Source of the DNA: RHKX01 sp963784885
GTDB taxonomy: Bacteria > Actinomycetota > Thermoleophilia > Solirubrobacterales > 70-9
Direction: 5' to 3'
Assembly: GCA_963784885.1 (NCBI GenBank)
Contig: CAWATA010000004.1
Span: 248,001 to 312,000 of the forward strand
DNA: 64,000 bases
In this document: positions 1 through 7,977 of the stretch, in pieces
How positions within the stretch are numbered: the stretch's first letter is position 1
Layout of the letters: each line of letters opens with the position of its first letter
Made by a program: the position numbers and the translations under genes
The notes under the pieces: generated by a model
What the model saw: only the letters and a program-made list of their open reading frames with translations
Database searches by the model: none
Told to the model about the DNA's origin: nothing

Positions 1-934
1 GCTCCGCGCATCCGCGGTAGTGGAGGTCGGTGAACAGCAGCATCAGGATTGCCGCCGTGCGGACGGTGGCGGTGCGGCCGAGGTCGAGCCGCTCGAACAG
101 TCGCCGGTAGGCGCCCGCCCGGCCGAGGGCGAGGCGCATGTAGTCCTCGCGGACGCCGCGGACGACCGCCTCGGCCCCGGGATCATCGGGCGGCCGGCCG
201 AGGTACGGCCGCAGGGCCGGGTGATATGCGATCCCGCGGGCGAGGTCGGCCTCGATGTCGCGGGTCACGTTTGCGAGCTGGATCATCTCGCTGACCTCGA
301 ACGCGTCCTCGCGGGCGGCCGCCGTGATCTCCCCGCTCGAGATCAGGTCGATGACGAAGACGGCCGGGTGGCCGATCACGTTGCGGCAGTAGCGCGCGAG
401 CTGCTCCTCGTCGGCGAGGACGCCGCCCTGATCCGCGAAGGTCTCGGTCGACCAGACCATGCCGGCCGCCATCGCGGCCACGAGCTCGCCGATCCGCTCG
501 CGAACCTGCGGCTCGAGCGTCGCGAAGACCGCGTCGACGTGGCGGCAGCGATCGACGAGCAGGAGGTGAACCCGGTCGCGGTCGTCGCGGGCGAGGCGGT
601 CGTCGATCGGCGTCGGCGGTGGCAGCTCGCCCGGGGCGTCGAAGCGGGCCGCGAACCGCTCGAGCTCGGCCGCCCGCGTCGACGGATCGGCGTAGAGATC
701 CTCGTAGGTGTCGAGCATCCGGCAGTAGAGGTAGGCGACTGCGGCGGCGCGCGCCTGCTCGCGCGGCAGGACGACGATGCTGGCCGCGAAACTGCGGGCG
801 GCGTGGGGGAGGATCCGCCAGACGAACCGCTCCGGACGCGTCTCGGCCGCCAGCGAATCGAGGTCGGGGCGGCGCCGATTCACGGCGAGACCCTGCATCA
901 GGAGCAACGGGCCGAGCGTGAACGACTGTCTCAT
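1..934 (-). CDS. Squalene/phytoene synthase family protein (3' part cut off)
   Basis: Translating the minus strand from ATG at 934 gives at least 311 residues with no stop before the window edge, so the C-terminus is missing. The two Asp-rich motifs of trans-prenyl head-to-head synthases are visible: DTYED at residues 75-79 and RDIEADL near residue 220, which bind Mg-diphosphate. The family condenses two farnesyl or geranylgeranyl diphosphates to make squalene/hopanoid or carotenoid precursors; which product cannot be told here. A TAGGTT -10 box lies 6 nt before the ATG, suggesting a leaderless transcript. The long plus-strand reading frame over the same DNA is an antisense shadow. Confidence 0.88.
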   Translation of the reverse strand, partial: MRQSFTLGPLLLMQGLAVNRRRPDLDSLAAETRPERFVWRILPHAARSFAASIVVLPREQARAAAVAYLYCRMLDTYEDLYADPSTRAAELERFAARFDAPGELPPPTPIDDRLARDDRDRVHLLLVDRCRHVDAVFATLEPQVRERIGELVAAMAAGMVWSTETFADQGGVLADEEQLARYCRNVIGHPAVFVIDLISSGEITAAAREDAFEVSEMIQLANVTRDIEADLARGIAYHPALRPYLGRPPDDPGAEAVVRGVREDYMRLALGRAGAYRRLFERLDLGRTATVRTAAILMLLFTDLHYRGCAE

Positions 935-940
935 CCCGGA

Positions 941-946
941 AACCTA
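941..946 (-). promoter_or_regulatory. -10 box of leaderless prenyl synthase promoter
   Basis: TAGGTT on the minus strand, then 6 nt, then ATG at 934. No Shine-Dalgarno sequence fits in the gap. Confidence 0.5.
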
Positions 947-951
947 GCGCC

Positions 952-2127
952 CTAGTTCTGATGCAGGTATCGCTTGCCCTGCCGGTGAACGACGCCGACC
1001 AGGTCCCCGAGCGCGACGTTGCCGTCGAGCAGGTGCAGGCCCCACGCGGCCGTCGGCGAGGGAGTCAGGACCCGGGCCCCGGCGACCGGCGTGATCTTCA
1101 GGACATCGGCGCCGTTCTCCCTGACGCAGTCTCCCCAGTAGTGGTCCTGCGGAACGAGCCACGGCGTGTCGGCCGTCGGGACGTCGAAGCCGTACATCAG
1201 CCCGATTCCGACCCCGAGCGTCCCCGGGAAGGGCTCGCTGCGGGCGATCGTCTGCAGCCGCGCCGGACCGCCGCTGCCGATCGCGGCCGGGTTGACGCAG
1301 GCGACCCGGTAGTCGGCCGGGTCGGCGCCCTTCGGCAGCGAGACGAGCGCACCCGTGGTGCGGCCGAAGACCGAGTCAGCGGGTGGCGTCTCATTGAAGG
1401 TCGAGAAGGCGATCACGCAGCCGGTCTGTTTGGGGGTCCGGCACAGCGGCGTATGCCGGAACGTCCCACCGGCGCGCTCGCCCTTCGGGACGACGACGTT
1501 GCCGCCGAGCAGGATCGCCGAGATCAGCTTCCGGTCCTGTGCCCGCTTGCGCTCGATCTCCCGCCGCAGCAACGTGCTCAGCATCCCGGTGCCCTGGGAG
1601 TGGCCGACGATCACGACGCCGCGACCGTGGTTGTACTTGCGCAGGTAGGTGCGCCACGCCTCGAGGACGTCGCCGTAGGCGATCTCCGCGGCCGCGGGGT
1701 CGATTCCCGCGCCGCCGATCGCCTTCAGCGTGAGCTGGCGGTAGACCGGCGCGTAGACGCGGCAGGTCTGCGAGAAACGGGCCGCCTGGTACTCGGCGAT
1801 CGCCGTCTGCTGGGGGTCGACGCTCTTGTCGGCGTTTACGGTCTCTTGCTCGCTGACCGTCGGGTAGACGTAGAAGCAGTCGTACTTCGGCCTGCGGGCG
1901 TTGGCCGGCTGCTCGACGGTCGTGCTGCCGTTGACGGCGTACTTCGTGGTCTCGAGGCTGCCCTTGCAGGGATTCGGCTTCGTGCCCGGCTTGCAGAGCC
2001 ACCTCGTCTTCGCTTCGGCCGATCCGGGCAGCAGGGCGATCGCGAGAACGCTCGCGGCGACGAGCAGGAGCGCCGCCGTCGTGAGACGGCGGGCGTGACC
2101 GCTCGTTTGCGCAGGCGTACTCCTCAA
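952..2127 (-). CDS. Secreted DUF3089 alpha/beta-hydrolase-like protein
   Basis: 391 aa. An N-terminal signal peptide (hydrophobic residues about 17-35, ending GSAEA at about 39) points to export. The nucleophile elbow GHSQG (Ser at about 177) and a C-terminal His in GLHLLDGN fit an alpha/beta-hydrolase fold, and the Cys-rich start plus YDCFYVYPT match the DUF3089 lipase-like family. Substrate unknown; esterase or lipase activity is inference. Start is TTG, with a strong GGAGGAG Shine-Dalgarno about 8 nt upstream, and a TAGGCT -10 box about 35 nt upstream. It lies 17 nt from the prenyl synthase start, on the same strand. Confidence 0.8.
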   Translation of the reverse strand: MRSTPAQTSGHARRLTTAALLLVAASVLAIALLPGSAEAKTRWLCKPGTKPNPCKGSLETTKYAVNGSTTVEQPANARRPKYDCFYVYPTVSEQETVNADKSVDPQQTAIAEYQAARFSQTCRVYAPVYRQLTLKAIGGAGIDPAAAEIAYGDVLEAWRTYLRKYNHGRGVVIVGHSQGTGMLSTLLRREIERKRAQDRKLISAILLGGNVVVPKGERAGGTFRHTPLCRTPKQTGCVIAFSTFNETPPADSVFGRTTGALVSLPKGADPADYRVACVNPAAIGSGGPARLQTIARSEPFPGTLGVGIGLMYGFDVPTADTPWLVPQDHYWGDCVRENGADVLKITPVAGARVLTPSPTAAWGLHLLDGNVALGDLVGVVHRQGKRYLHQN

Positions 2128-2169
2128 GACTTGCTCTCCTCCACGATTCCCGTCCCGACGGCAGGAAGC

Positions 2170-3141
2170 CTAGCGAGCGCCCGCGGCCGGCCCGCCGGTT
2201 GCAGCGGCGGGCTCGCTCTGGACGAGGGCGAGGATCCGCTCCACATCGTCGCGGCTGGGCGGCGCGGTGCCGACCGTCCCGACGGCGGCCGCGGCGGCCG
2301 CCGAGCCGAGCCTGCACGCCTCCACCAGCGACTGGCCGCGCGATAGAGCCAGCAGCGTGGCGCCGGCGAAGGCGTCACCGCCGCCGACCGCACTGATCAC
2401 CTCGACCTCAGGCGGCCTGACCTCGAAGCTGCCCTCGGCGGAGGCGACGAAGGCGCCGCGCGGGCCCTCGGTCACCGCGACGACCCGGGCGCGGCCCTCG
2501 GCCACGAGGCGGGCGGCGTCCTCGCGCCGGCCCGGATCGTCGAGCTCCCGCTCGGCGCCCACGAGCGCGTCGAGCTCGCGCCAGTTCGGCTTGATCATGA
2601 ACAGGTCCCGGCCCAGCGCCCGCTCCAGGGCCTCGCCCTGGGTGTCGAGCATCAGCCTCGCCCCGGCCGCTTCGGCGATGGCGGCGATCCGGCCGTAGAA
2701 GTCGGTCGGGATGCCGACCGGGAGGCTGCCGCTCGCGAGCACGTGGTCGCCCTCTCCGATCGCGGCGGCGACCGCCTCGGTGATCGCCGCGGCTTCGTGG
2801 CCGGAGAGCGCCGGTCCCGGGAGGATGAACTTGTAGATCTGCTCGGTGCGTCGTTCGGTCACCGCGAACGACTCGCGGGTGCGCCAGGCGGTCGGGATCG
2901 GGCGGTGATCGATGCCCTCCTCGTCGAGCAGGACGCAGAGGCGTTCGCCGGTCTCGGCTCCCGAGCAGTGCAGCGCGGTCGCTTCGCCGCCGAGCGCGGC
3001 GATGGTCCGTGCGGCGTTGATGCCCCCGCCGCCCGGCTCGATCCGCTCCGCCTCGCACCTGAGCTTGACCTCGGGAATCAGCTCGGCGACGGAAGTGCTC
3101 ACGTCGAGCGCCGGATTGAGGGTCAGGGTGAGGATCGCGAT
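2170..3141 (-). CDS. PfkB-family sugar kinase (1-phosphofructokinase-like), proposed ATC start
   Basis: 323 aa if begun at ATC 3141. The PfkB signature runs through the protein: GGGGINAAR for sugar binding and a C-terminal AVGGGDAFAG carrying the catalytic Asp and anion hole. It resembles 1-phosphofructokinase/tagatose-6-phosphate kinase, which phosphorylate a sugar phosphate with ATP. The family's N-terminal strand, TLTLNPALD, whose Asp contacts substrate, is encoded in frame upstream of the first usable GTG (3102). The frame is closed by TAG at 3151-3153 and has no ATG, GTG or TTG in between. TAGCTT, then 6 nt, then ATC fits a leaderless transcript. No transporter gene adjoins it, so the substrate stays open. 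Confidence 0.85.
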   Translation of the reverse strand: MAILTLTLNPALDVSTSVAELIPEVKLRCEAERIEPGGGGINAARTIAALGGEATALHCSGAETGERLCVLLDEEGIDHRPIPTAWRTRESFAVTERRTEQIYKFILPGPALSGHEAAAITEAVAAAIGEGDHVLASGSLPVGIPTDFYGRIAAIAEAAGARLMLDTQGEALERALGRDLFMIKPNWRELDALVGAERELDDPGRREDAARLVAEGRARVVAVTEGPRGAFVASAEGSFEVRPPEVEVISAVGGGDAFAGATLLALSRGQSLVEACRLGSAAAAAAVGTVGTAPPSRDDVERILALVQSEPAAATGGPAAGAR

Positions 3142-3147
3142 GCAGCG

Positions 3148-3153
3148 AAGCTA
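3148..3153 (-). promoter_or_regulatory. -10 box of leaderless pfkB-type gene
   Basis: TAGCTT on the minus strand, then 6 nt (3142-3147), then ATC at 3141. Spacing is identical to the prenyl synthase gene (TAGGTT, N6, ATG). Confidence 0.45.
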
Positions 3154-3204
3154 TCTGGTGACCTCACGAAACGCCAACTCCGGACGTTGAAAGCATTGAC
3201 GCTG

Positions 3205-3702
3205 ATGGCGACGACCACCACACCGACTCCGTTTCAGGCCCTGATCGAGGCTCACGCCCGGTCGGTGGCGGCGTTCCTGCGCGGGATGCTCTCGCCGGAT
3301 GACGTCGACGACGCGCTCCAGGAAACGATGCTGGCGGCGCTTCGCGCCTACCCGGACTTCGACGGGCGCAACCCGCGTGCCTGGCTGCTGACGATCGCGA
3401 GGCGCAAGGCGATCGACGCGCACCGGGCCCGTTCGCGGCGACCCGAGGCGCTCGCCGAGCCCGACGCGATCGCCGCCGACGGGGGAGACGAGAAAGGACG
3501 TGACTCCGCACTCTGGAACCGGGTCGCCGCGCTGCCGCCGAAGCAGCGGTCGGCCGTGGTCCTTCGATTCGCGCTCGACCTCCGTTATCGCGATGTCGGC
3601 GCCGCTCTCGGCTGCTCGGAGGCCGCGGCGCGCCGCAGCGTCCACGAGGCGGTGCGCACCCTGCGCGCCGGACAACCGACCGACGAGGAGGCGACGAGAT
3701 GA
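3205..3702 (+). CDS. ECF-type RNA polymerase sigma factor
   Basis: 165 aa. Region 2 is seen near residues 12-75 (LSPDDVDDALQETMLAALR, then NPRAWLLTIARRKAIDAHR) and region 4 near 105-155 (LPPKQRSAVVLRFALDLRYRDVG followed by a helix-turn-helix). No region 1 or 3, as in ECF sigma factors. I chose ATG 3205; TTG 3187 in frame would add six residues. Its stop overlaps the start of the next gene (ATGA), so it is translationally coupled to an alkylated-DNA repair protein. No anti-sigma gene adjoins it. A role in a DNA-alkylation response is inference from this coupling only. Confidence 0.85.
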   Translation: MATTTTPTPFQALIEAHARSVAAFLRGMLSPDDVDDALQETMLAALRAYPDFDGRNPRAWLLTIARRKAIDAHRARSRRPEALAEPDAIAADGGDEKGRDSALWNRVAALPPKQRSAVVLRFALDLRYRDVGAALGCSEAAARRSVHEAVRTLRAGQPTDEEATR

Positions 3703-4310
3703 CCATCGAGACCGAACTGAAGAAGACCGTGGGCGCCGCCGCCGCCGGCGACGTCGACATCGGTGCGCTCAGCGCCGCCGTGAGTCGCCGTGCGGCGGCG
3801 GAGGGAGTCCTCGACCTCGCCTACGCGGAGCTCGAATCCCCGCTCGGCCGACTGCTCGCGGCCGCGACGCCGCAGGGGCTCGTCCACCTCGGCTACCCGG
3901 ACCGCCCGGTCGATTCGCAGCTCGAAGCGCTCGCCGGGCGGATCTCGCCGCGGATCGTCGAGGCGCCCGGCGAGCTCGACCCGGTTCGCCGTCAGCTCGA
4001 CGAGTACTTCGCGGGCCGGCGCCGGCACTTCGACCTCGATCTCGACTGGCAGCTCTCCGCCGGCTTTGTCCGGGCGGTCCTCGAGCGCACCGCCGCGATC
4101 CCGTTCGGCGAGACGCGGACCTACGGCGAGGTCGCCGCCGCGGCGGGCTCGCCGCGCGCGTTCCGCGCGGCCGGCCGCGCCCTGGGCTCGAACCCGATCC
4201 CGATCGTCGTGCCGTGCCACCGTGTCCTCCGGGCCGGGGGAGCGCTCGGCGGATACGGCGGCGGCCTCGAAGTCAAGCGCGAGCTCCTCACCCTCGAGGG
4301 CGCGCTGTAG
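3699..4310 (+). CDS. ogt: Methylated-DNA--[protein]-cysteine S-methyltransferase (Ogt/MGMT)
   Basis: 203 aa. Transfers the methyl group of O6-methylguanine to its own cysteine, a suicide repair reaction. The active site IVVPCHRVL is at about residue 173, preceded by the DNA-binding helix containing GETRTYGEVA and RAAGRALGSNPIP; all are standard for the family. About 38 residues precede the usual MGMT N-terminal strand (LAYAELESPLGRLLAAA); this Ala-rich segment has no evident domain. ATG 3699 overlaps the sigma factor stop. Ordinary length for Ogt is about 160-180, so the extension accounts for the excess. Confidence 0.92.
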   Translation: MTIETELKKTVGAAAAGDVDIGALSAAVSRRAAAEGVLDLAYAELESPLGRLLAAATPQGLVHLGYPDRPVDSQLEALAGRISPRIVEAPGELDPVRRQLDEYFAGRRRHFDLDLDWQLSAGFVRAVLERTAAIPFGETRTYGEVAAAAGSPRAFRAAGRALGSNPIPIVVPCHRVLRAGGALGGYGGGLEVKRELLTLEGAL

Positions 4311-4358
4311 GCGCCCGATTCCCGCCACTCGAGGGGCGGTCCGGAGGAATCGATCATC

Positions 4359-4364
4359 TAGCCT
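4359..4364 (+). promoter_or_regulatory. -10 box ahead of ctaG
   Basis: TAGCCT, 10 nt before ATG 4375; near-leaderless spacing. Confidence 0.45.
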
Positions 4365-4374
4365 GATCGGGGCA

Positions 4375-5295
4375 ATGCCCGTCGTGGCCAACGTCGATTC
4401 GGTGCTCGCGGAGTGGCTCCCGCCGCTGTCGCTGATCGCGATCGCGACCGCCTACGCGATCCGGATGATCCGGCTCGGCGAGGCCGCTCGGCCGGTCCCG
4501 CGCTGGCGGCAGGCGTTCTTCCTCGCCGGGCTGCTGACGCTGGCGGTCGCCTACGTCTCGCCGATCGACGACCTCTCCGACGAGCTGCTGACCTGGCACA
4601 TGGTCCAGCACCTGCTGATCATGGACGTGGCCGCGCTGTTCTTCGTGCTCGGCCTCACCGGACCGCTGATGCAGCCGCTGCTGGCGATGCGCGGCTTCCG
4701 CTGGATGCGCCATCTCGCGAACCCGATCTTCGCGCTGAGCGCCTGGGCGATCCTGCTCTACGCCTGGCACATCCCGGCCCTCTACGAGGCGGCGACGTTC
4801 GACAGCGATCTCGTCCACGGGCTCCAGCACCTCTGCTTCTTCTTCGCCGGCGTCGCCTTCTGGATGTCGCTGCTCGGACCGCTTCCGAAGCCGTCCTGGT
4901 TCAACGGCGCCGTCAGCGCCGGCTTCGTCTTCGGGGTCCGGTTGATCGGCGCGGTGCTGGCCAACATCTTGATGTGGTCGGGCTCGGTCATCTACGCTCG
5001 CTACGCGAGTGGCGAAGCGGCGCACGGGATCACCGGCCTCAGCGACCAGGGGACCGCGGGCGTCGTGATGATGGCCGAGAGCACCGTGATCACGCTCGTG
5101 ATCCTGAGCTGGCTGGTCCTGCGCTGGGCCAAGCACGACACCGAGCGCCAGGAGCTGATCGACCTCGCCGCCGCCCGCGGCGTCGAGCTCGATCCCGCCC
5201 GCGCCGAGCGTGCGGTCAACGCCGGCCAGGGCGACCGTCTGCGCGAGCGGATCGAGTCCGGATCGATGCGTTCAGAGTTGAGCGGCCCGGCTTGA
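4375..5295 (+). CDS. ctaG: Cytochrome c oxidase assembly protein, CtaG (Caa3-type) family
   Basis: 306 aa membrane protein with about seven hydrophobic segments. The conserved motifs of the caa3_CtaG family are present: SPIDDLSDELLTWHMVQHLL near residue 60, WHIPALYEAA and HGLQHLCFFFAGVAFW. CtaG-type proteins of this family help mature the copper site of cytochrome oxidase. ATG 4375 follows a TAGCCT box by 10 nt. No oxidase genes are nearby. Its TGA overlaps the TTG start of the next membrane protein, so the two are probably coupled. Confidence 0.85.
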   Translation: MPVVANVDSVLAEWLPPLSLIAIATAYAIRMIRLGEAARPVPRWRQAFFLAGLLTLAVAYVSPIDDLSDELLTWHMVQHLLIMDVAALFFVLGLTGPLMQPLLAMRGFRWMRHLANPIFALSAWAILLYAWHIPALYEAATFDSDLVHGLQHLCFFFAGVAFWMSLLGPLPKPSWFNGAVSAGFVFGVRLIGAVLANILMWSGSVIYARYASGEAAHGITGLSDQGTAGVVMMAESTVITLVILSWLVLRWAKHDTERQELIDLAAARGVELDPARAERAVNAGQGDRLRERIESGSMRSELSGPA

Positions 5296-6782
5296 GCAGG
5301 ATCCGCTTCCTCTACGTGCTGGTCTTCGTGGTCGGCACCGGCTCGCTGGGGGCCGAGATCGCGGTCGCGCGCCTGATGGCCCCGTTCTTCGGGGCCTCGA
5401 CGATCGTCTGGGCGAACACGATCGGCGTCGTCCTCGTCGCGCTCTCGCTCGGATACTGGTTCGGCGGGCGCCTCGCCGACCGCAACCCGTCGATCGAAGG
5501 TCTCTGCAAGATGGTCCTGCTCGCGTCCGTGCTGCTCGCCGCGGTCCCGTTCGTCGCCCGGCCGTTCTTCGACATCTCGGTCGACGCGCTCGACTCGATC
5601 TCGGCCGGCGCGTTCGCCGGCTCGCTGCTCGCCGTCCTCGCCCTGATCGCGATCCCGGTCCTGCTGCTCGGCGCCGCTTCCCCCTATGCGCTCCGCCTCG
5701 CGGTGCCCGATGTCGAGCACGCCGGCCGGATCGCCGGCCGCCTCTACGCGATCTCGACCGCCGGCTCGCTCGCCGGGACGATGCTGTCGTCGCTGCTGCT
5801 GATCCCGGTCGTCGGCACGCAGCGGACGTTCCTCGTCTTCGCGCTCGCGATCGGCATCACCGCGATCGCCGGGCTCGGCATCCGCTTCGCACCGGTCGGC
5901 GCGCTGCTCGCCGCCGCGATCGCGATCCCGGTCGGGACGGTCAAGGGGTCCGACGACGGCGAGGTCATCTACGAGACCGACACCGAGACGCAGTACGCGC
6001 AGGTCGTCGAGGAGTCCGACGGCGACCGGATCCTCCAGCTCAACGAGGGCCAGGCGATCCACTCGCTCTACAAGCCCGGCTCCTATCTCACGGGCCGCTA
6101 CTGGGACGGGCTGATCGTCCTGCCGTTCGCGGCCCTCGGCCGCGAACCCGAGCGGGTCGCGATCCTCGGCAACGCAGCAGGCACCGCGGCGCGGATGTAC
6201 GGCCACTACTTCCCGGACGCGCGGGTCGACGGGGTCGAGATCGACGGCGAGCTGACCGACATCGGCCGCCGCTACTTCGACATGCGGGGACCCGACCTCC
6301 ACACCTACACCGACGACGCCAGGCCGTGGCTGCGCCGCTCCGACGGCGACTACGACGTCATCGTCGTCGACGCCTACCGGCAGCCCTACATCCCGTTCTA
6401 CCTCGCGACCCGCGAGTTCTTCGAGCTCGTCCGCGACCGTCTCGCACCCGGGGGGGCCGTCGTCGTCAACGTCGGCCACCCGGAGGGAAACGACGACCTC
6501 GAGCAGGCGATCTCGGCGACGATGGCCGACGTCTTCCCGACGGTGATCCGCGATCCGCTCGAGGACTCGAACACGCTCGTGCTCGGGAGCGAGGCGCCCG
6601 CCTCGAGCGAGCGCCTGCTCGCTGCGATCGCGACCCTGCCCGACGATCTCAAGAACCTCGCCGCGATCGAGGCTCAGCGAGTCACGCCGATGCTGGCGGG
6701 CGGGCCCGTCTACACCGACGACAAGGCCCCGGTCGAGTGGCTGATCGACAAGTCCATCCTCGGTTACGCCGGCGATCAGTAG
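5292..6782 (+). CDS. Membrane-anchored spermidine synthase-like protein
   Basis: 496 aa from TTG 5292 (overlapping the ctaG stop). The first 220 residues hold about seven transmembrane helices (for example GTGSLGAEIAVARLMAPFF). The second half is a Rossmann methyltransferase/aminopropyltransferase domain: LGNAAGTAARMYG in place of the glycine loop, DGVEID for the nucleoside, and VVDAYRQPYIPFYLAT at the active-site loop. This is the fused-transporter spermidine synthase architecture. Whether it makes a polyamine is uncertain because the glycine loop is relaxed; no speA, speD or other polyamine gene is near. Confidence 0.8.
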   Translation: MSRIRFLYVLVFVVGTGSLGAEIAVARLMAPFFGASTIVWANTIGVVLVALSLGYWFGGRLADRNPSIEGLCKMVLLASVLLAAVPFVARPFFDISVDALDSISAGAFAGSLLAVLALIAIPVLLLGAASPYALRLAVPDVEHAGRIAGRLYAISTAGSLAGTMLSSLLLIPVVGTQRTFLVFALAIGITAIAGLGIRFAPVGALLAAAIAIPVGTVKGSDDGEVIYETDTETQYAQVVEESDGDRILQLNEGQAIHSLYKPGSYLTGRYWDGLIVLPFAALGREPERVAILGNAAGTAARMYGHYFPDARVDGVEIDGELTDIGRRYFDMRGPDLHTYTDDARPWLRRSDGDYDVIVVDAYRQPYIPFYLATREFFELVRDRLAPGGAVVVNVGHPEGNDDLEQAISATMADVFPTVIRDPLEDSNTLVLGSEAPASSERLLAAIATLPDDLKNLAAIEAQRVTPMLAGGPVYTDDKAPVEWLIDKSILGYAGDQ

Positions 6783-6861
6783 AGGGGCCTGCGGCGGCTG
6801 AGGGGCCGCGGCACGCAGGAGCGCCGCCGTCGGCCCCGAATCCGGCAGGCGGAGCTCTCCA

Positions 6862-7836
6862 TTGATCGTCGACTGCGCCCAGTACCGAGATGGCGTCCGC
6901 CAGGATGCCGGTCCGCTCGACATCGAGACGGCGGCAGGGCGCGCGAAGCAGGGCGACGGCTTCGTCTGGCTCGGGTTCCACGACCCGACCGACGCCGAGC
7001 TCGCCCGCGCCGCAAAGGCCTTCGGCCTCCACGAGCTCGCGATCGAGGACTCTCACCACAAGCATCAGCGCCCGAAGCTCGAGGACTACGACGGCTCCTA
7101 CTTCGTCGTCCTGAAGACCGCTCATTACGACGACGAACGCGAGGAGATCGACTTCGGCGAGATCAATCTCTTCCTCGGCTCCGGTTACGTGATCGCGATC
7201 CGCCATGGCCGCGCCAGCGACCTCAAACAAGCGCGGCTGCGCCTCGAGGGGCGTCCCGACCTCGTCGCCGTCGGCCCCGCCGCGGCGGCCTGGGCGATCC
7301 TCGATCAGGTCGTCGACGACTACGAGCCGGTGGCGGCGGGGATCGAAAACGACATCGCCGAGGTCGAGGGTGAGGTGTTCGCGAGCCGCGACGTCGACGC
7401 CACCCAGCGGATCTACTTCCTGCGCCGCGAGGTGATCGAGTTCCACCGCGCCGTCCAGCCGCTGGTCGGGCCGCTCGAGGCGCTCGAGGGCGGCGTCGTC
7501 GTCGAGCTCGACGAGCAGATCCGGCGGTACTTCCGCGACGTCGCCGACCACGCGCGGCGGCTCGACGAGCAGCTGCACGACCAGCGCGACCTGCTGACCG
7601 GCGTCCTCGACGCCAACCTCTCGCTGATCACGCTGCGGCAGAACGAGGTCGTCCGGTCGATCTCGGCCTGGGCGGCAATCATCGCCCTGCCGACCTTCAT
7701 CGCGAGCGTCTACGGGATGAACTTCGAGCACATGCCCGAGCTTCGCTCGGAGATCGGCTACCCGCTGGCGCTGCTCACGATGGGCCTGGTGGTGCTGGCC
7801 ATGTACCGCTTCTTCAAGCGGATCAGCTGGCTCTGA
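6862..7836 (+). CDS. corA: CorA-family magnesium/cobalt transporter
   Basis: 324 aa. Large cytosolic N-terminal domain with a long coiled-coil helix, then two C-terminal transmembrane helices. The selectivity motif YGMNFEHMPEL (GMN near residue 285) between them is diagnostic, and the C-terminus ends basic (FFKRISWL) as in CorA. It forms a pentameric Mg2+ channel in the cytoplasmic membrane. Start is TTG 6862 with GGAG about 8 nt upstream; there is no better ATG. Confidence 0.93.
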   Translation: MIVDCAQYRDGVRQDAGPLDIETAAGRAKQGDGFVWLGFHDPTDAELARAAKAFGLHELAIEDSHHKHQRPKLEDYDGSYFVVLKTAHYDDEREEIDFGEINLFLGSGYVIAIRHGRASDLKQARLRLEGRPDLVAVGPAAAAWAILDQVVDDYEPVAAGIENDIAEVEGEVFASRDVDATQRIYFLRREVIEFHRAVQPLVGPLEALEGGVVVELDEQIRRYFRDVADHARRLDEQLHDQRDLLTGVLDANLSLITLRQNEVVRSISAWAAIIALPTFIASVYGMNFEHMPELRSEIGYPLALLTMGLVVLAMYRFFKRISWL

Positions 7837-7977
7837 GCGGCCTGGGGGCTCAGCGCGAGGGAGGCCCGGGTCGTCTGAGGATCACCCGCCAGAGCACGGC
7901 GGCGAGGTCGCAGGCGAACGCGACCCCACGGCCCGCGGGGCCGCTGACGGTCCGGGCGAGTGCGCGGTCGGCGGCGC

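Noticed and set aside
20..955. 311-codon plus-strand frame at the left edge
   Set aside because: Antisense to the squalene/phytoene synthase gene, whose Asp-rich motifs are clear on the minus strand.
2743..3204. Long N-terminal extension of the sigma factor frame
   Set aside because: It is antisense to the PfkB gene and has shadow composition; sigma region 2 begins right after ATG 3205.
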